64,000 nt of DNA, taken from VBDM01 sp035651815. Lineage in GTDB: Bacteria; Pseudomonadota; Gammaproteobacteria; Burkholderiales; SG8-39. A program made the position numbers and the translations under genes. Shown here piece after piece: positions 33,007-41,529 of the stretch. How positions within the stretch are numbered: position 1 is the first letter of the stretch; every line of letters starts with the position of its first letter. Below the pieces are notes generated by a model. It was not told the origin of the DNA. It did not search any database and saw only the letters and a list, made by a program, of their open reading frames with translations. The stretch lies in assembly GCA_035651815.1 (NCBI GenBank), contig DASRFB010000042.1:4087-68086 (forward strand), given 5' to 3'.

Positions 33007-33981
33007 TTGGCCGAGACCGAGAACTGGGCCTTCCCGGGCAACCTGCAGCCCGATCCCGCCGACTATCGTTTCCCGCTCGCCGAAGCGCTCGACGCGCTGG
33101 TGCTGGTGCGCACCGAGATCCCGGAGGACGCCTTCACCGCGCCCATTCTCGGCACCGAGCGCGCCGGCAACGGCGTCGTCATCCGCGCCGACGGCCTGGT
33201 GCTCACGATCGGCTACCTGATCACCGAGGCGAGCGCGGTGTGGCTGACGACGAGCCGCGGCGTCGCCGTCGCCGGCACGCCGCTCGCGTACGACCAGGCG
33301 ACGGGCTTCGGCCTGGTGCAGCCGCTCGGGCGGCTCGGCGTCCCGGCGCTCGAGCGCGGCTCGGCGGCCTCCTGCGCGGTGGGCGACGACGTCATCGTCG
33401 CGGGACACGGCGGCCGTGCGCACGCGCTGAAGACCACCGTGGTCGCGAAGCGCGAGTTCGCGGGCTACTGGGAGTACGTGCTCGACGAGGCGATCTTCAC
33501 GGCGCCCGCGCATCCGCAGTGGGGCGGCGCGGCGCTGATCGGCGACGAAGGCAAGCTGCTCGGCATCGGCTCGCTGCTCGTGCAGGAGCAGGTCGGCGAC
33601 AAGAACGTGCAGGGCAACATGATCGTCCCGATCGACTTCATCGAGCCCATCCTCGACGACCTGCTCAGGTTCGGAGCGCGCTCGGGCGCGCCGCGCGCGT
33701 GGCTCGGGCTGTACGCGAGCGAGGTGCGCGGCATGCTCGCCGTCGCCGGGGTCGCGCCGCGCGGGCCCGCGGACCGCGCGCAGATCAAGACGGGCGACCT
33801 CGTGCTCGAGGTCGGCGGCCGGCGCGTCACCGCGCTCGCCGACCTGTTCCGCGCGGTCTGGCAGCTCGGCCCCGCGGGCACCGAGGTGCCGCTCACGATC
33901 AGCCGCGACGGCAGGATCTCGCACGTCAGCGTGCGCTCGGGCGACCGCCACGAGTTCCTGAAGAAGCCGCATTTGCACTGA
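33007..33981 (+). CDS. HtrA-like PDZ protein lacking the catalytic triad (pseudoprotease)
   Basis: A 324-residue protein with no signal peptide, so probably cytoplasmic. Residues 45-215 follow the chymotrypsin fold of S1C proteases (G-T-E-R-A-G-N-G-V-V-I-R-A-D-G-L-V-L-T) and 230-315 form a PDZ domain (W-L-G-L-Y ... G-D-L-V-L-E-V-G-G). Compared with the Do protease at 9573, the His motif T-N-A-H is T-I-G-Y (Tyr70), the Asp motif T-D-I-A is T-G-F-G (Gly100), and G-N-S-G-G is P-Q-W-G-G (Trp172). A role in binding rather than cleavage is inferred. Start TTG. Confidence 0.75.
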   Translation: MAETENWAFPGNLQPDPADYRFPLAEALDALVLVRTEIPEDAFTAPILGTERAGNGVVIRADGLVLTIGYLITEASAVWLTTSRGVAVAGTPLAYDQATGFGLVQPLGRLGVPALERGSAASCAVGDDVIVAGHGGRAHALKTTVVAKREFAGYWEYVLDEAIFTAPAHPQWGGAALIGDEGKLLGIGSLLVQEQVGDKNVQGNMIVPIDFIEPILDDLLRFGARSGAPRAWLGLYASEVRGMLAVAGVAPRGPADRAQIKTGDLVLEVGGRRVTALADLFRAVWQLGPAGTEVPLTISRDGRISHVSVRSGDRHEFLKKPHLH

Positions 33982-34001
33982 AAGCAGCGCGCGATTGCCG
34001 G

Positions 34002-34007
34002 TACAAT
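34002..34007 (+). promoter_or_regulatory. Possible -10 box of the DUF1178 gene
   Basis: TACAAT at 34002-34007 lies 6 bases before ATG 34014. Initiation would coincide with the start codon, implying a leaderless mRNA. No -35 is evident. Confidence 0.3.
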
Positions 34008-34013
34008 CGGCGC

Positions 34014-34454
34014 ATGATCGTATTCGAGCTGATCTGCCCCGATCGTCATCGCTTCGAAGGCTGGTTCGCCTCGTCCGGGGATTTCGACGGACAGAAGGCC
34101 GCCGGCCTGCTCTCGTGCCCGGTGTGCAGCAGCCCCGGCGTCGAGAAGCTGCTCACCGCCAAGATCGCGAAGGGCGAGCCGCCGCGCGAGGGACGGCCGA
34201 ACGTCTCCAACGTGAAGCCCGCGCAGGGCGGGGCCCGGGACCGGCCGACGCTCAAGGACATCGTCGACTTCATCCTCGCCAACACCGAGGACGTCGGCAA
34301 GGCCTTCCCCGAGCAGGCCCGGCGCATGCATTACAAGGAGGCGCCGCACCGGAACATCCGCGGCGTCGCCACGCTCGAGGAGACGCGCGAGCTGATCGAA
34401 GAAGGGATCGACGTGGTCCCGCTTCCCGTCGCCCCGCGGAACGAGCTGAACTGA
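34014..34454 (+). CDS. DUF1178 family protein
   Basis: A 146-residue protein beginning M-I-V-F-E-L-I-C-P-D-R-H-R-F-E-G-W-F-A-S-S, the DUF1178 start, with C-P-V-C-S-S-P-G-V-E-K-L-L near residue 36. The Cys pair plus the earlier I-C-P suggest a small zinc site. The C-half is helical, with E-A-P-H-R-N-I-R-G-V-A-T. The family is common in alpha- and betaproteobacteria and its role is unknown. It converges on the large oxidoreductase with a single base between the stop codons. Confidence 0.85.
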   Translation: MIVFELICPDRHRFEGWFASSGDFDGQKAAGLLSCPVCSSPGVEKLLTAKIAKGEPPREGRPNVSNVKPAQGGARDRPTLKDIVDFILANTEDVGKAFPEQARRMHYKEAPHRNIRGVATLEETRELIEEGIDVVPLPVAPRNELN

Positions 34455-34455
34455 G

Positions 34456-37400
34456 CTAGACGCGCTCGCGCTGCTTCGCGAGCTCCGGCAGGCAATGCCG
34501 GATCCACTGCGCGGTGATCTTCTCCTGCAGCGAGTTCTGCTTGAGCCGCTCGGAGAGCGCGCCGAAATCGACGCAGTCGAGCTCCTGGTCCTGGTTGAAG
34601 CACGAGAACACATAGCTCGTCTTGCCGGTGCGCGCGTCGCGATGCGGCTGCAGGCACTGCGCGCAGATCTCCTTCATCATGCACTGCATCGGCGAGTTGA
34701 TCGAGCCGATGGCGAAGTGGTGCGGCTTGAGGTGGGCTTTCAGCACGTCGTGGCGCGCGCGGCCGACCGCCGCCATCATGCGGTCGGAGCCTATCGCGAT
34801 CAGCCGGTCGGCGTCGTCCAGGCGCAGCGTGGCGCGCCCGAGCCGCCCGTCGGCGTACGCGTCCATCGCCTGCACGATGTTGCCGACGAACGTCCGGTCC
34901 TGCGGCCGCGTCGGCCGGAAGCCCGGCTCCTCGTCGCAGCACCAGACGACGACGTCGGCCGCGTTCTCGATCTCGGCGACCTTGTAGCGGTCGATCACCT
35001 TCTTGTAGCCGGCGAAGTAGAGCACCTTCGAGCCGCGCGCGCGGAACGCCTGCCCGATCGAGAACAGGACCGCGTTGCCGAGGCCGCCGCCGGCGAGGAT
35101 CACCGTCTCGTTCGCCGCGATGTGCGTCGGCGTGCCGGTCGGGCCCATGAGCACCACCGGCTCGCCGGGCTTGAGCATGGCGCACAGGTCGGACGATCCT
35201 CCCATCTCGAGCACGATCGTCGAGATCAGGCCGCGCGCCTTGTCGACCCAGGCCCCGGTGAGGGCGAGGCCTTCCATCTGCAGCCGCGTCGCGCCGGCGG
35301 CACCCGGCACGAGCGGGGAGAGCGTTTCGTAGTTCTGCAGCCGGTAGAATTGGCCCGGCTCGAACTTGCGCGCGGCGAGCGGCGCGCGCACGACCACCTC
35401 GACGATGGTCGGCGTCAGGCGCTGCACCTCGTGCACCGTCGCGAGCAGCTCGCGCGCGAGGTCCGTGAAGAACTTCGCGGGCTGCTCGGCCGAGCTCGGC
35501 CGCTGTTTTGCCAGGACGCGCGAGACCACGGGGTAACCCTGTCGCGCCGAGCCGAGCGCTTTCACCACGTTGCCGAAGTACGACGGATGCAGGTCGCCGA
35601 AGAAGCTGACGAAGCGGCCGTCGGGCAGGCGCGAGAGCAGCACGTCGGGCCGCTCGGGCTTGGAAATCGAGTATTGCGGCTTGAGCGGCGCCCCGTCCTC
35701 GTCGCACGCCCCAAAATAGCGCCCGTCGAGGCGGAAGTGCGCCGGGTGCTCGCGCGCGAGCACGGTGTTGGGCTGGGTGCCGGCCGCGACGAACACCGTG
35801 TGCGCGGGCAGGGTGTGCTCGGCCGTCTCGTCGCCCAGGCCGCTCGGGCGGCTGAAGCGGATGGCGCGCACCGCGCCGTAGTTGTCGACGTCGACGGCGA
35901 GCGGCGACAGGCCTTCGGCGAAGACGATGCCTTCCTCGAGCGCCTTCTCGACCTCCTCGTGGTTCAGCGTGTACGACGGGCTGTCGACGAGGCGCCGGCG
36001 GTACGCGATCGTGACGCCGCCCCAGTGGCGCAGCAGCTCGACGATCCCCGGGGAGCGGCCCTCGGCGGCGGCGGCGACGCGCTCGGCGCGGATCGCGCGC
36101 GCGTGAGCGAGGAACTCCTCGGCGACCTCGCGCTCCTGGTCGTCCCATCGCTCGCGCACGGCGTCCTCGCCGGACTCGGCGGCGAGCGCCTCGAAGCGCG
36201 CGAGGAACTTCTCGACCTGCACCACGTAGTACGCGAGCGATTCGGTGGCGGTGTCGATCGCCGTCAGGCCGCCGCCGACGACGACCACCGGCAGCCGCAG
36301 CTGCATGTTCGCGATCGAGCTCTCCTTCGCCGCGCCCGTGAGCTGCAGCGCCATCAGGAAGTCCGACGCCGCGCGCACGCCGCGCGCGAGCCCGTTCGGG
36401 ATGTCGAGCACGGTGGGCTTGCCCGCGCCCATGCACAGCGCGACGTGGTCGAACCCGAGCGCGGCGGCGTCCTCGAGCGTCACCGTGCCGCCGAAGCGCA
36501 CGCCGCCGAACAGGGCGAACTCCTCGCGCCGCTCGAGCAGCAGCCGCACCATCTTCAGGAAGTTCTTGTCCCAGCGCACCGTGATCCCGTACTCGGCGAC
36601 GCCGCCGAAGCCCGCCATGACGCGGTCGTCGAGCGGCTCGACCAGCGAGCTCACATCGCGGATCGGCTCGAAGGCGGTGCGCGCGCCGTCGGCCCCGACG
36701 CCCGAGATCGCGGCCGGCAGCGGCTCGATCTTGAGACCGTCGATGCCGACCACCGCGTGGCCGTCGTTCATGAGGTAGTGCGCGAGCGTGAATCCCGCGG
36801 GCCCCATGCCGGCGACGAGCACCTTGTAGCCGCTCGGCGCCAGGGGCAGGGGACGGCGCAGGTTGAGGGGATTCCAGCGCGTGAGCAGCGAGTAGATCTC
36901 GAAGCCCCACGGCAGCTCGAGCACGTCCTTCAGCGTGCGCGTCTCGACCTGCGGGATGTCGACCGGGTCCTGCTTCTGGTAGATGCACGCCTTCATGCAG
37001 TCGTTGCAGATGCGGTGGCCGGTCGCGGCGACGGTCGGGTTGTCGATGACGATCACCGCGAGCGCCGAGAGCGCGTTGCCCTGGCTCTTGAGCGTGTGGA
37101 ACTCGGAGATCTTTTCCTCGAGGGGACAGCCGGCGAGGGTCACGCCGAACGCGCTCTTCTTGAAAGTCACTTTGTCCGGCGCCCCCGCGGGCGCCTTCTC
37201 TTTCAGCCCCTTCGAGCACGAGTCCTTGCCCTGGGTGTGGCACCAGATGCAGTAGTTGGACTGGTCGAGCGCGCCGACGAGGTCGGTCCCCGGGTCGGTC
37301 AGGCCGAAGCCGCGGCGGCGGCGGATGTGCTCGGGCTTGATCGTGTAGGTCGTGACGCCTTCGCTCGCCGCGGTCTGCGCGTGCTTCAGCAGATGCATCG

Positions 37401-38001
37401 GATCGGTCTTCGCCGGCGCCTTGAAGAGCACGCCGGCGCGCACGCGCTCGCGCCCGGCGGACGTGTGCAGCGCCCAGGCGGCGTACTTCATCGCGAGCTC
37501 GAGCGCCTCGGCGTGCGCCGTCTCGTCGGCGAGCCATTCGCTCACTTTGCGCGCGAAGGCGAGCTCGTCGAAACGCCCGCCGAGCCGCGCGGTCAGCTCC
37601 CGCTCGAGCGCCGCCCCGTCGAGCGCCGCGGCCTGGTCCGGCTTGATCTTGTTGGCCGCGCGCCGCTGCACGAACTGGCGCTTGACGCTGTAGAGCGGGG
37701 CGAGCTCGTGATGGCGTCCCGAGAGCGCCGCGAACTCGGGCGCGATGCCGAAGAGCGACGCGAGGAAATCGTCGAGGTGGGGCGCGACCTCGAGAATAAG
37801 CTCGGACTCCTCCTTGAGCGGAAGCGCGGACGGGGCCTCGCGCGCGGCGACGAGCCGGTCTTTCAGGCCCGCGTCGGCGGACGCGAGCGTCTCGAGGAAC
37901 AGGGCGTCGAGCCGGACGAGGCCTTCGCGGCGGTACAGATCCCGGAACTGCAGGCCGTGGCCGAGCCTCAGCATGCGATCGGGATCGATCCTAGCGTTCA
38001 A
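34456..38001 (-). CDS. Giant flavo-iron-sulfur oxidoreductase: GltD/NfnB-like plus PyrK/NfnA-like fusion
   Basis: An 1181-residue cytoplasmic protein. Residues 1-240 are an unrecognised helical domain. Cys251, 254, 262 and 292, then Cys332, 335 and 339 (C-N-D-C-M-K-A-C), look like two iron-sulfur sites. A GltD-type flavoprotein follows: G-M-G-P-A-G near 398-403 (FAD), G-G-G-L-T-A near 576-581 (NAD(P)), and A-G-T-Q-P-N near 740. A PyrK/NfnA-type domain fills 845-1140: F-E-P-G-Q-F-Y, G-G-G-L-G-N near 971, and Cys1107-x5-Cys1113-x2-Cys1116-x17-Cys1134 as a [2Fe-2S] site. It overlaps fdxA by 11 bases, suggesting FdxA is its electron partner. The reaction (ferredoxin/NAD(P)H transfer, possibly bifurcating) is inferred. 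Confidence 0.75.
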   Translation of the reverse strand: MNARIDPDRMLRLGHGLQFRDLYRREGLVRLDALFLETLASADAGLKDRLVAAREAPSALPLKEESELILEVAPHLDDFLASLFGIAPEFAALSGRHHELAPLYSVKRQFVQRRAANKIKPDQAAALDGAALERELTARLGGRFDELAFARKVSEWLADETAHAEALELAMKYAAWALHTSAGRERVRAGVLFKAPAKTDPMHLLKHAQTAASEGVTTYTIKPEHIRRRRGFGLTDPGTDLVGALDQSNYCIWCHTQGKDSCSKGLKEKAPAGAPDKVTFKKSAFGVTLAGCPLEEKISEFHTLKSQGNALSALAVIVIDNPTVAATGHRICNDCMKACIYQKQDPVDIPQVETRTLKDVLELPWGFEIYSLLTRWNPLNLRRPLPLAPSGYKVLVAGMGPAGFTLAHYLMNDGHAVVGIDGLKIEPLPAAISGVGADGARTAFEPIRDVSSLVEPLDDRVMAGFGGVAEYGITVRWDKNFLKMVRLLLERREEFALFGGVRFGGTVTLEDAAALGFDHVALCMGAGKPTVLDIPNGLARGVRAASDFLMALQLTGAAKESSIANMQLRLPVVVVGGGLTAIDTATESLAYYVVQVEKFLARFEALAAESGEDAVRERWDDQEREVAEEFLAHARAIRAERVAAAAEGRSPGIVELLRHWGGVTIAYRRRLVDSPSYTLNHEEVEKALEEGIVFAEGLSPLAVDVDNYGAVRAIRFSRPSGLGDETAEHTLPAHTVFVAAGTQPNTVLAREHPAHFRLDGRYFGACDEDGAPLKPQYSISKPERPDVLLSRLPDGRFVSFFGDLHPSYFGNVVKALGSARQGYPVVSRVLAKQRPSSAEQPAKFFTDLARELLATVHEVQRLTPTIVEVVVRAPLAARKFEPGQFYRLQNYETLSPLVPGAAGATRLQMEGLALTGAWVDKARGLISTIVLEMGGSSDLCAMLKPGEPVVLMGPTGTPTHIAANETVILAGGGLGNAVLFSIGQAFRARGSKVLYFAGYKKVIDRYKVAEIENAADVVVWCCDEEPGFRPTRPQDRTFVGNIVQAMDAYADGRLGRATLRLDDADRLIAIGSDRMMAAVGRARHDVLKAHLKPHHFAIGSINSPMQCMMKEICAQCLQPHRDARTGKTSYVFSCFNQDQELDCVDFGALSERLKQNSLQEKITAQWIRHCLPELAKQRERV

Positions 38002-38314
38002 GGTGCTGCTGCTTGTCCTTGACGTCTTTCCACCGGTCGGCGTCCTCCGGCGCTTCCTTCGCGTCGGTGATCGCCGGCCAGATCTTCGCGAGCTCCGCGT
38101 TCAGCGCCGTGAAGCCCTTCTGGTCCTCGGGCAGGTCCTCCTCGGCGTAGATCGCGTTCACCGGGCACTCGGGGATGCACACGGCGCAGTCGATGCACTC
38201 GTCGGGGTCGATCGCCAGCATGTTGGGGCCCTCGCGAAAGCAGTCCACCGGGCAGACGTCGACGCAGTCGGTGTACTTGCATTTGATGCAGCTTTCGGTG
38301 ACGACGTGGGTCAT
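37991..38314 (-). CDS. fdxA: Seven-iron ferredoxin FdxA
   Basis: A 107-residue ferredoxin, nearly co-linear with Azotobacter vinelandii ferredoxin I. Cys9, 17 and 50 should hold a [3Fe-4S] cluster and Cys21, 40, 43 and 46 a [4Fe-4S] cluster (C-I-K-C-K-Y-T-D-C-V-D-V-C-P and C-I-D-C-A-V-C-I-P-E-C-P). The C-terminal tail ends Q-Q-H-L-E-R as in FdI. It is a low-potential electron carrier. It is first in an operon with the 1181-residue oxidoreductase, overlapping it by 11 bases. Confidence 0.95.
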   Translation of the reverse strand: MTHVVTESCIKCKYTDCVDVCPVDCFREGPNMLAIDPDECIDCAVCIPECPVNAIYAEEDLPEDQKGFTALNAELAKIWPAITDAKEAPEDADRWKDVKDKQQHLER

Positions 38315-38350
38315 CGCGGGTCCTCGGGCGCGCCTTGCGCAAAAGATGAA

Positions 38351-38356
38351 ATTATA
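38351..38356 (-). promoter_or_regulatory. -10 box of the fdxA operon
   Basis: On the minus strand, a perfect TATAAT (plus-strand ATTATA at 38351-38356) lies 37 bases before the fdxA ATG. The -35 region is weak, which may mean an activator is needed. Confidence 0.5.
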
Positions 38357-38443
38357 CGGCGCGGACCGTACCCGCCGGAAGATGCGCCCCGGTAATTAGC
38401 TTATGACCGGCGCGGCGAGCAGCGACTCCGGCCCGCCGTGGTG

Positions 38444-38449
38444 TATATT
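38444..38449 (+). promoter_or_regulatory. Possible -10 box of the branched-chain transporter operon
   Basis: TATATT at 38444-38449 lies 29 bases before the ATG at 38478, in the 163-base divergent gap with fdxA. The -35 is not clear. Confidence 0.4.
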
Positions 38450-38477
38450 CCAGCGCTCCTTCGTCCCGGGGATTTCG

Positions 38478-39671
38478 ATGCGATCCAACCTGCGCCTGCT
38501 CCTCGCCGTCGCGATCGTCTCGGCCGGTCCCGCCGCGGCCCAGAACGCGGTGAAGATCGGCGAGCTCAACAGCTACAAGGTCTTTCCCGCGTTCCTCGAG
38601 CCCTACCGCAAGGGCATGGAGCTCGCGCGCGACGAGATCAACGCGGCCGGCGGCGTGCACGGCCGCAGGCTCGAGATCGTGATCCGCGACGACAACGGCA
38701 ACCCGGGCGACGCGGTGCGCGTCGCCGAGGAGCTGCTCGCGCGCGAGAAGGTCGACCTGCTGATGGGCACGTTCGCGTCCAACGTCGGGCTCGCCGTGGC
38801 CGACCTCGCGCGCCAGCGCAAGAGGCTGTTCCTCGCGTCCGAGCCGCTCACCGACAAGCTCGTCTGGCAGGACGGCAACCGCTACACGTTCCGCCTGCGG
38901 CCCTCGACCTGGATGCAGACCGCGATGCTGGTCGACGAGGCGGCGAAGCTGAAGAAGAAGCGCTGGGCGATCGTCTATCCCAACTACGAGTACGGGCAAT
39001 CGGCGACCGCGGCGTTCAAGCAGCTGCTGAAGGCGAAGCAGCCCGACGTCGAGTTCGTCGCCGAGCAGGCGCCGCCGCTCGGGAAGATCGAAGCCGGGGC
39101 CGTCGTCCAGGCGCTCGCCGACGCGAAGCCCGACGCGGTCTTCTCGTCGCTCTTCGCCGGCGACCTCGCCAAGTTCGTGCGCGAGGGCAACCAGCGCGGC
39201 GCGTTCAGGAACCGCACCGTGCTCAATCTCCTCGGCGGCGAGCCCGAATACCTCGACCCGCTCAAGGACGAGACGCCGACCGGCTGGTACGTCACCGGCT
39301 ATCCCTGGAGCCAGATCAGGACGCCCGAGCACCAGCGCTTCCTCGACGCCTACCGCAAGAAGTACGACGACTACCCGCGGCTCGGCTCGGTCGTCGGCTA
39401 CTCGGCGGTGAAGAGCGCGGCGGCGGCGGTCGCGAAGGCGGGCGGCACCGACACGGAGAAGCTGGTCGAGGCGATGAAGGAGCTGCAGGTCGACACGCCG
39501 TTCGGCCGCATCACGTATCGCGCGATCGACCACCAGTCGACGATGGGCGCCTACGTCGGACGCCTCGCCGTGAAGGACGGCAAGGGCATCATGACCTCCT
39601 TCCGGTACGTCGACGGCGCGCAGGTGCAGCCGAGCGACGCCGAAGTGAGAAAGCTGCGTCCCGCCGAATAG
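38478..39671 (+). CDS. ABC transporter substrate-binding protein, branched-chain amino-acid type (LivK-like)
   Basis: A 397-residue periplasmic binding protein. The signal peptide is residues 1-22 (M-R-S-N-L-R-L-L-L-A-V-A-I-V-S-A-G-P-A-A-A-Q). The mature start V-K-I-G-E-L-N-S-Y, then G-M-E-L-A-R-D-E-I-N-A-A-G-G-V-H-G-R-R-L-E, is the family hallmark. I use ATG 38478 because the signal peptide follows directly; an upstream ATG at 38403 would bury it. The ligand is not readable: this family also binds amides, urea and aromatic compounds. First gene of a complete importer operon. Confidence 0.9.
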   Translation: MRSNLRLLLAVAIVSAGPAAAQNAVKIGELNSYKVFPAFLEPYRKGMELARDEINAAGGVHGRRLEIVIRDDNGNPGDAVRVAEELLAREKVDLLMGTFASNVGLAVADLARQRKRLFLASEPLTDKLVWQDGNRYTFRLRPSTWMQTAMLVDEAAKLKKKRWAIVYPNYEYGQSATAAFKQLLKAKQPDVEFVAEQAPPLGKIEAGAVVQALADAKPDAVFSSLFAGDLAKFVREGNQRGAFRNRTVLNLLGGEPEYLDPLKDETPTGWYVTGYPWSQIRTPEHQRFLDAYRKKYDDYPRLGSVVGYSAVKSAAAAVAKAGGTDTEKLVEAMKELQVDTPFGRITYRAIDHQSTMGAYVGRLAVKDGKGIMTSFRYVDGAQVQPSDAEVRKLRPAE

Positions 39672-39675
39672 GACC

Positions 39676-41529
39676 GTGGCGAGCTTCGTCGCGCAGTTCC
39701 TGAACGGGCTCGCGAGCGCGTCGACGCTGTTCCTGATCGCCTCGGGGCTGTCGCTGATCTTCGGCGTCACGCGCGTCGTCAACTTCGCGCACGGCTCGCT
39801 CTACATGCTCGGGATCTACGTCGCGTACAGCGCGGCGGCGCGCCTCGGGTTCTGGCCGGCGATCGCCGTCGCGGCCGTCGTCGTTGCCGCGGTCGGCGCC
39901 CTGATCGAGCTCGCCGTGCTGCGCCGGATCTACCGCCAGCCCGAGATGTTCCAGCTGCTCGCCACCTTCGCCGTGGCGCTGATCGTCAAGGACGCGTGCC
40001 TGCGGCTCTGGGGCCCCGAGGACCTGCTCGGGCCGCGCGCGCCCGGCCTGCGCGACGCGGTCGAGGTCCTCGGCGCGACGGTCCCGAGCTACGACCTCTT
40101 CCTCGTCGCCGTGGGGCCCGCGGTGCTCGGGCTGCTGTGGCTCGCGCTGCGGCGCACGCGCTGGGGCATGCGGGTGCGCGCCGCGACCGAGGACCGCGAC
40201 GCGGCGTCGGCGTTGGGCGTCGACTCCAGGCGCCTGTTCACCGGCGTGTTCGCGCTCGGCGCGCTGCTCGCGGGCCTCGGCGGCGCGCTGCAGCTGCCGC
40301 GCGAGCCGGCCCAGCTCGCGCTCGATTTCGCCGCCGTCTCCGACGCCTTCGTCGTCGTCGTCGTGGGCGGGATGGGGAGCATCCCGGGCGCGTTCCTCGC
40401 GGCGCTCATCATCGGCGAGGTGAAGGCGCTGTGCATCGCGCTCGGCACGGTGCACGTGCTCGGCATCGACGTGTCGTTCTCGAAGCTCACGCTGGTCGCC
40501 GAGTTCGGGGTGATGGCGGTCGTGCTCGTGCTGCGTCCATGGGGCCTGCTCGGCGCCCCGCAGCCCGACGCGCAGCGCGTCGGCGCCGCGCCCGAGCCGG
40601 TGCCCGCCGCCGCGCCGCGCGGCGCGCGCGCCGCCGGCGCCGCCGTCCTCCTCGCGCTCGCCGCGTTTCCGTTCGTCGCGCCCGAATACGGCGTCGTGCT
40701 GATGAACGACGTGCTGGTGTTCGCGCTGTTCGCGGCGAGCCTGCATTTCATCATGGGGCCGGGCGGGATGGTCTCGTTCGGTCACGCCGCCTACTTCGGG
40801 CTCGGGGCGTACGGCGCCGGGCTGCTGGTGAAGCACGCCGGCTGGGGCATGGAGGCCTCGCTCGGCGGCGGGCTGCTCGCCGCGGCGGCGGGGGCCGCGC
40901 TCTTCGGCTGGTTCTGCGTGCGGCTCTCGGGCGTCTATCTCGCGATGCTCACGCTCGCCTTCGCGCAGATCGCCTGGTCGATCGTCTTCCAGTGGGACGA
41001 GCTCACCGGGGGCTCGAACGGCATCGTCGGGCTGTGGCCGCCGGAATGGCTCGCGTCGCGCACCGCGTATTACCTGGCGACGCTCGCGCTCGTCGCCGCG
41101 GCCGTGGTCGGGATGCGGCGCGCGCTGTCCGCGCCCTTCGGCTGGGCGCTGCGGGCCGCGCGCGACTCGCCGCTGCGCTGCGACGCGATCGGCATCGACG
41201 TCGCGCGCGTGCAGTGGGCCGCGTTCGTCGTCGCCGGCGCCTTTGCCGGCGTCGCGGGGTCGCTCTACGCGTTCTCGAAGGGCAGCATCTCGCCAGAGTC
41301 GACGATGGCGATCGGGCGCTCGGTCGACGCGCTCGTCATGGTGCTGCTCGGCGGCCTGCACTCGCTCTGGGGCCCGCTCGCGGGCGCCGCCGCGTTCACC
41401 TGGCTGCAGGACACCGTCGCGCGCGCGAGCGACTACTGGCGCGCGCTGCTCGGCGCCGTGATCCTGCTGCTCGTGCTCGCCTTTCCGCGCGGCATCGCGG
41501 GCTCGCTGCCGTGGCGAAAGCGATCGTGA
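39676..41529 (+). CDS. Fused branched-chain amino-acid type permease (LivH-LivM)
   Basis: A 617-residue polytopic protein joining both permeases of a HAAT-type importer. Residues 1-290 are LivH-like (F-L-N-G-L-A-S-A-S-T-L-F-L-I-A-S-G-L-S-L-I-F-G-V-T). An Ala/Pro-rich linker (about 295-315) leads to a LivM-like half (G-P-G-G-M-V-S-F-G-H-A-A-Y-F-G-L-G-A-Y near 360 and G-S-L-Y-A-F near 530). The GTG start is four bases after the binding-protein stop; the stop overlaps the next gene by four. Fusion fixes a 1:1 ratio of the two halves. Confidence 0.92.
   Translation: MASFVAQFLNGLASASTLFLIASGLSLIFGVTRVVNFAHGSLYMLGIYVAYSAAARLGFWPAIAVAAVVVAAVGALIELAVLRRIYRQPEMFQLLATFAVALIVKDACLRLWGPEDLLGPRAPGLRDAVEVLGATVPSYDLFLVAVGPAVLGLLWLALRRTRWGMRVRAATEDRDAASALGVDSRRLFTGVFALGALLAGLGGALQLPREPAQLALDFAAVSDAFVVVVVGGMGSIPGAFLAALIIGEVKALCIALGTVHVLGIDVSFSKLTLVAEFGVMAVVLVLRPWGLLGAPQPDAQRVGAAPEPVPAAAPRGARAAGAAVLLALAAFPFVAPEYGVVLMNDVLVFALFAASLHFIMGPGGMVSFGHAAYFGLGAYGAGLLVKHAGWGMEASLGGGLLAAAAGAALFGWFCVRLSGVYLAMLTLAFAQIAWSIVFQWDELTGGSNGIVGLWPPEWLASRTAYYLATLALVAAAVVGMRRALSAPFGWALRAARDSPLRCDAIGIDVARVQWAAFVVAGAFAGVAGSLYAFSKGSISPESTMAIGRSVDALVMVLLGGLHSLWGPLAGAAAFTWLQDTVARASDYWRALLGAVILLLVLAFPRGIAGSLPWRKRS

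Noticed and set aside
34495..38022. A 1175-codon plus-strand frame opposite the large oxidoreductase.
   Set aside because: The minus-strand frame has clear FAD, NAD and Cys motifs; the plus-strand reading has none and is a codon-bias shadow.
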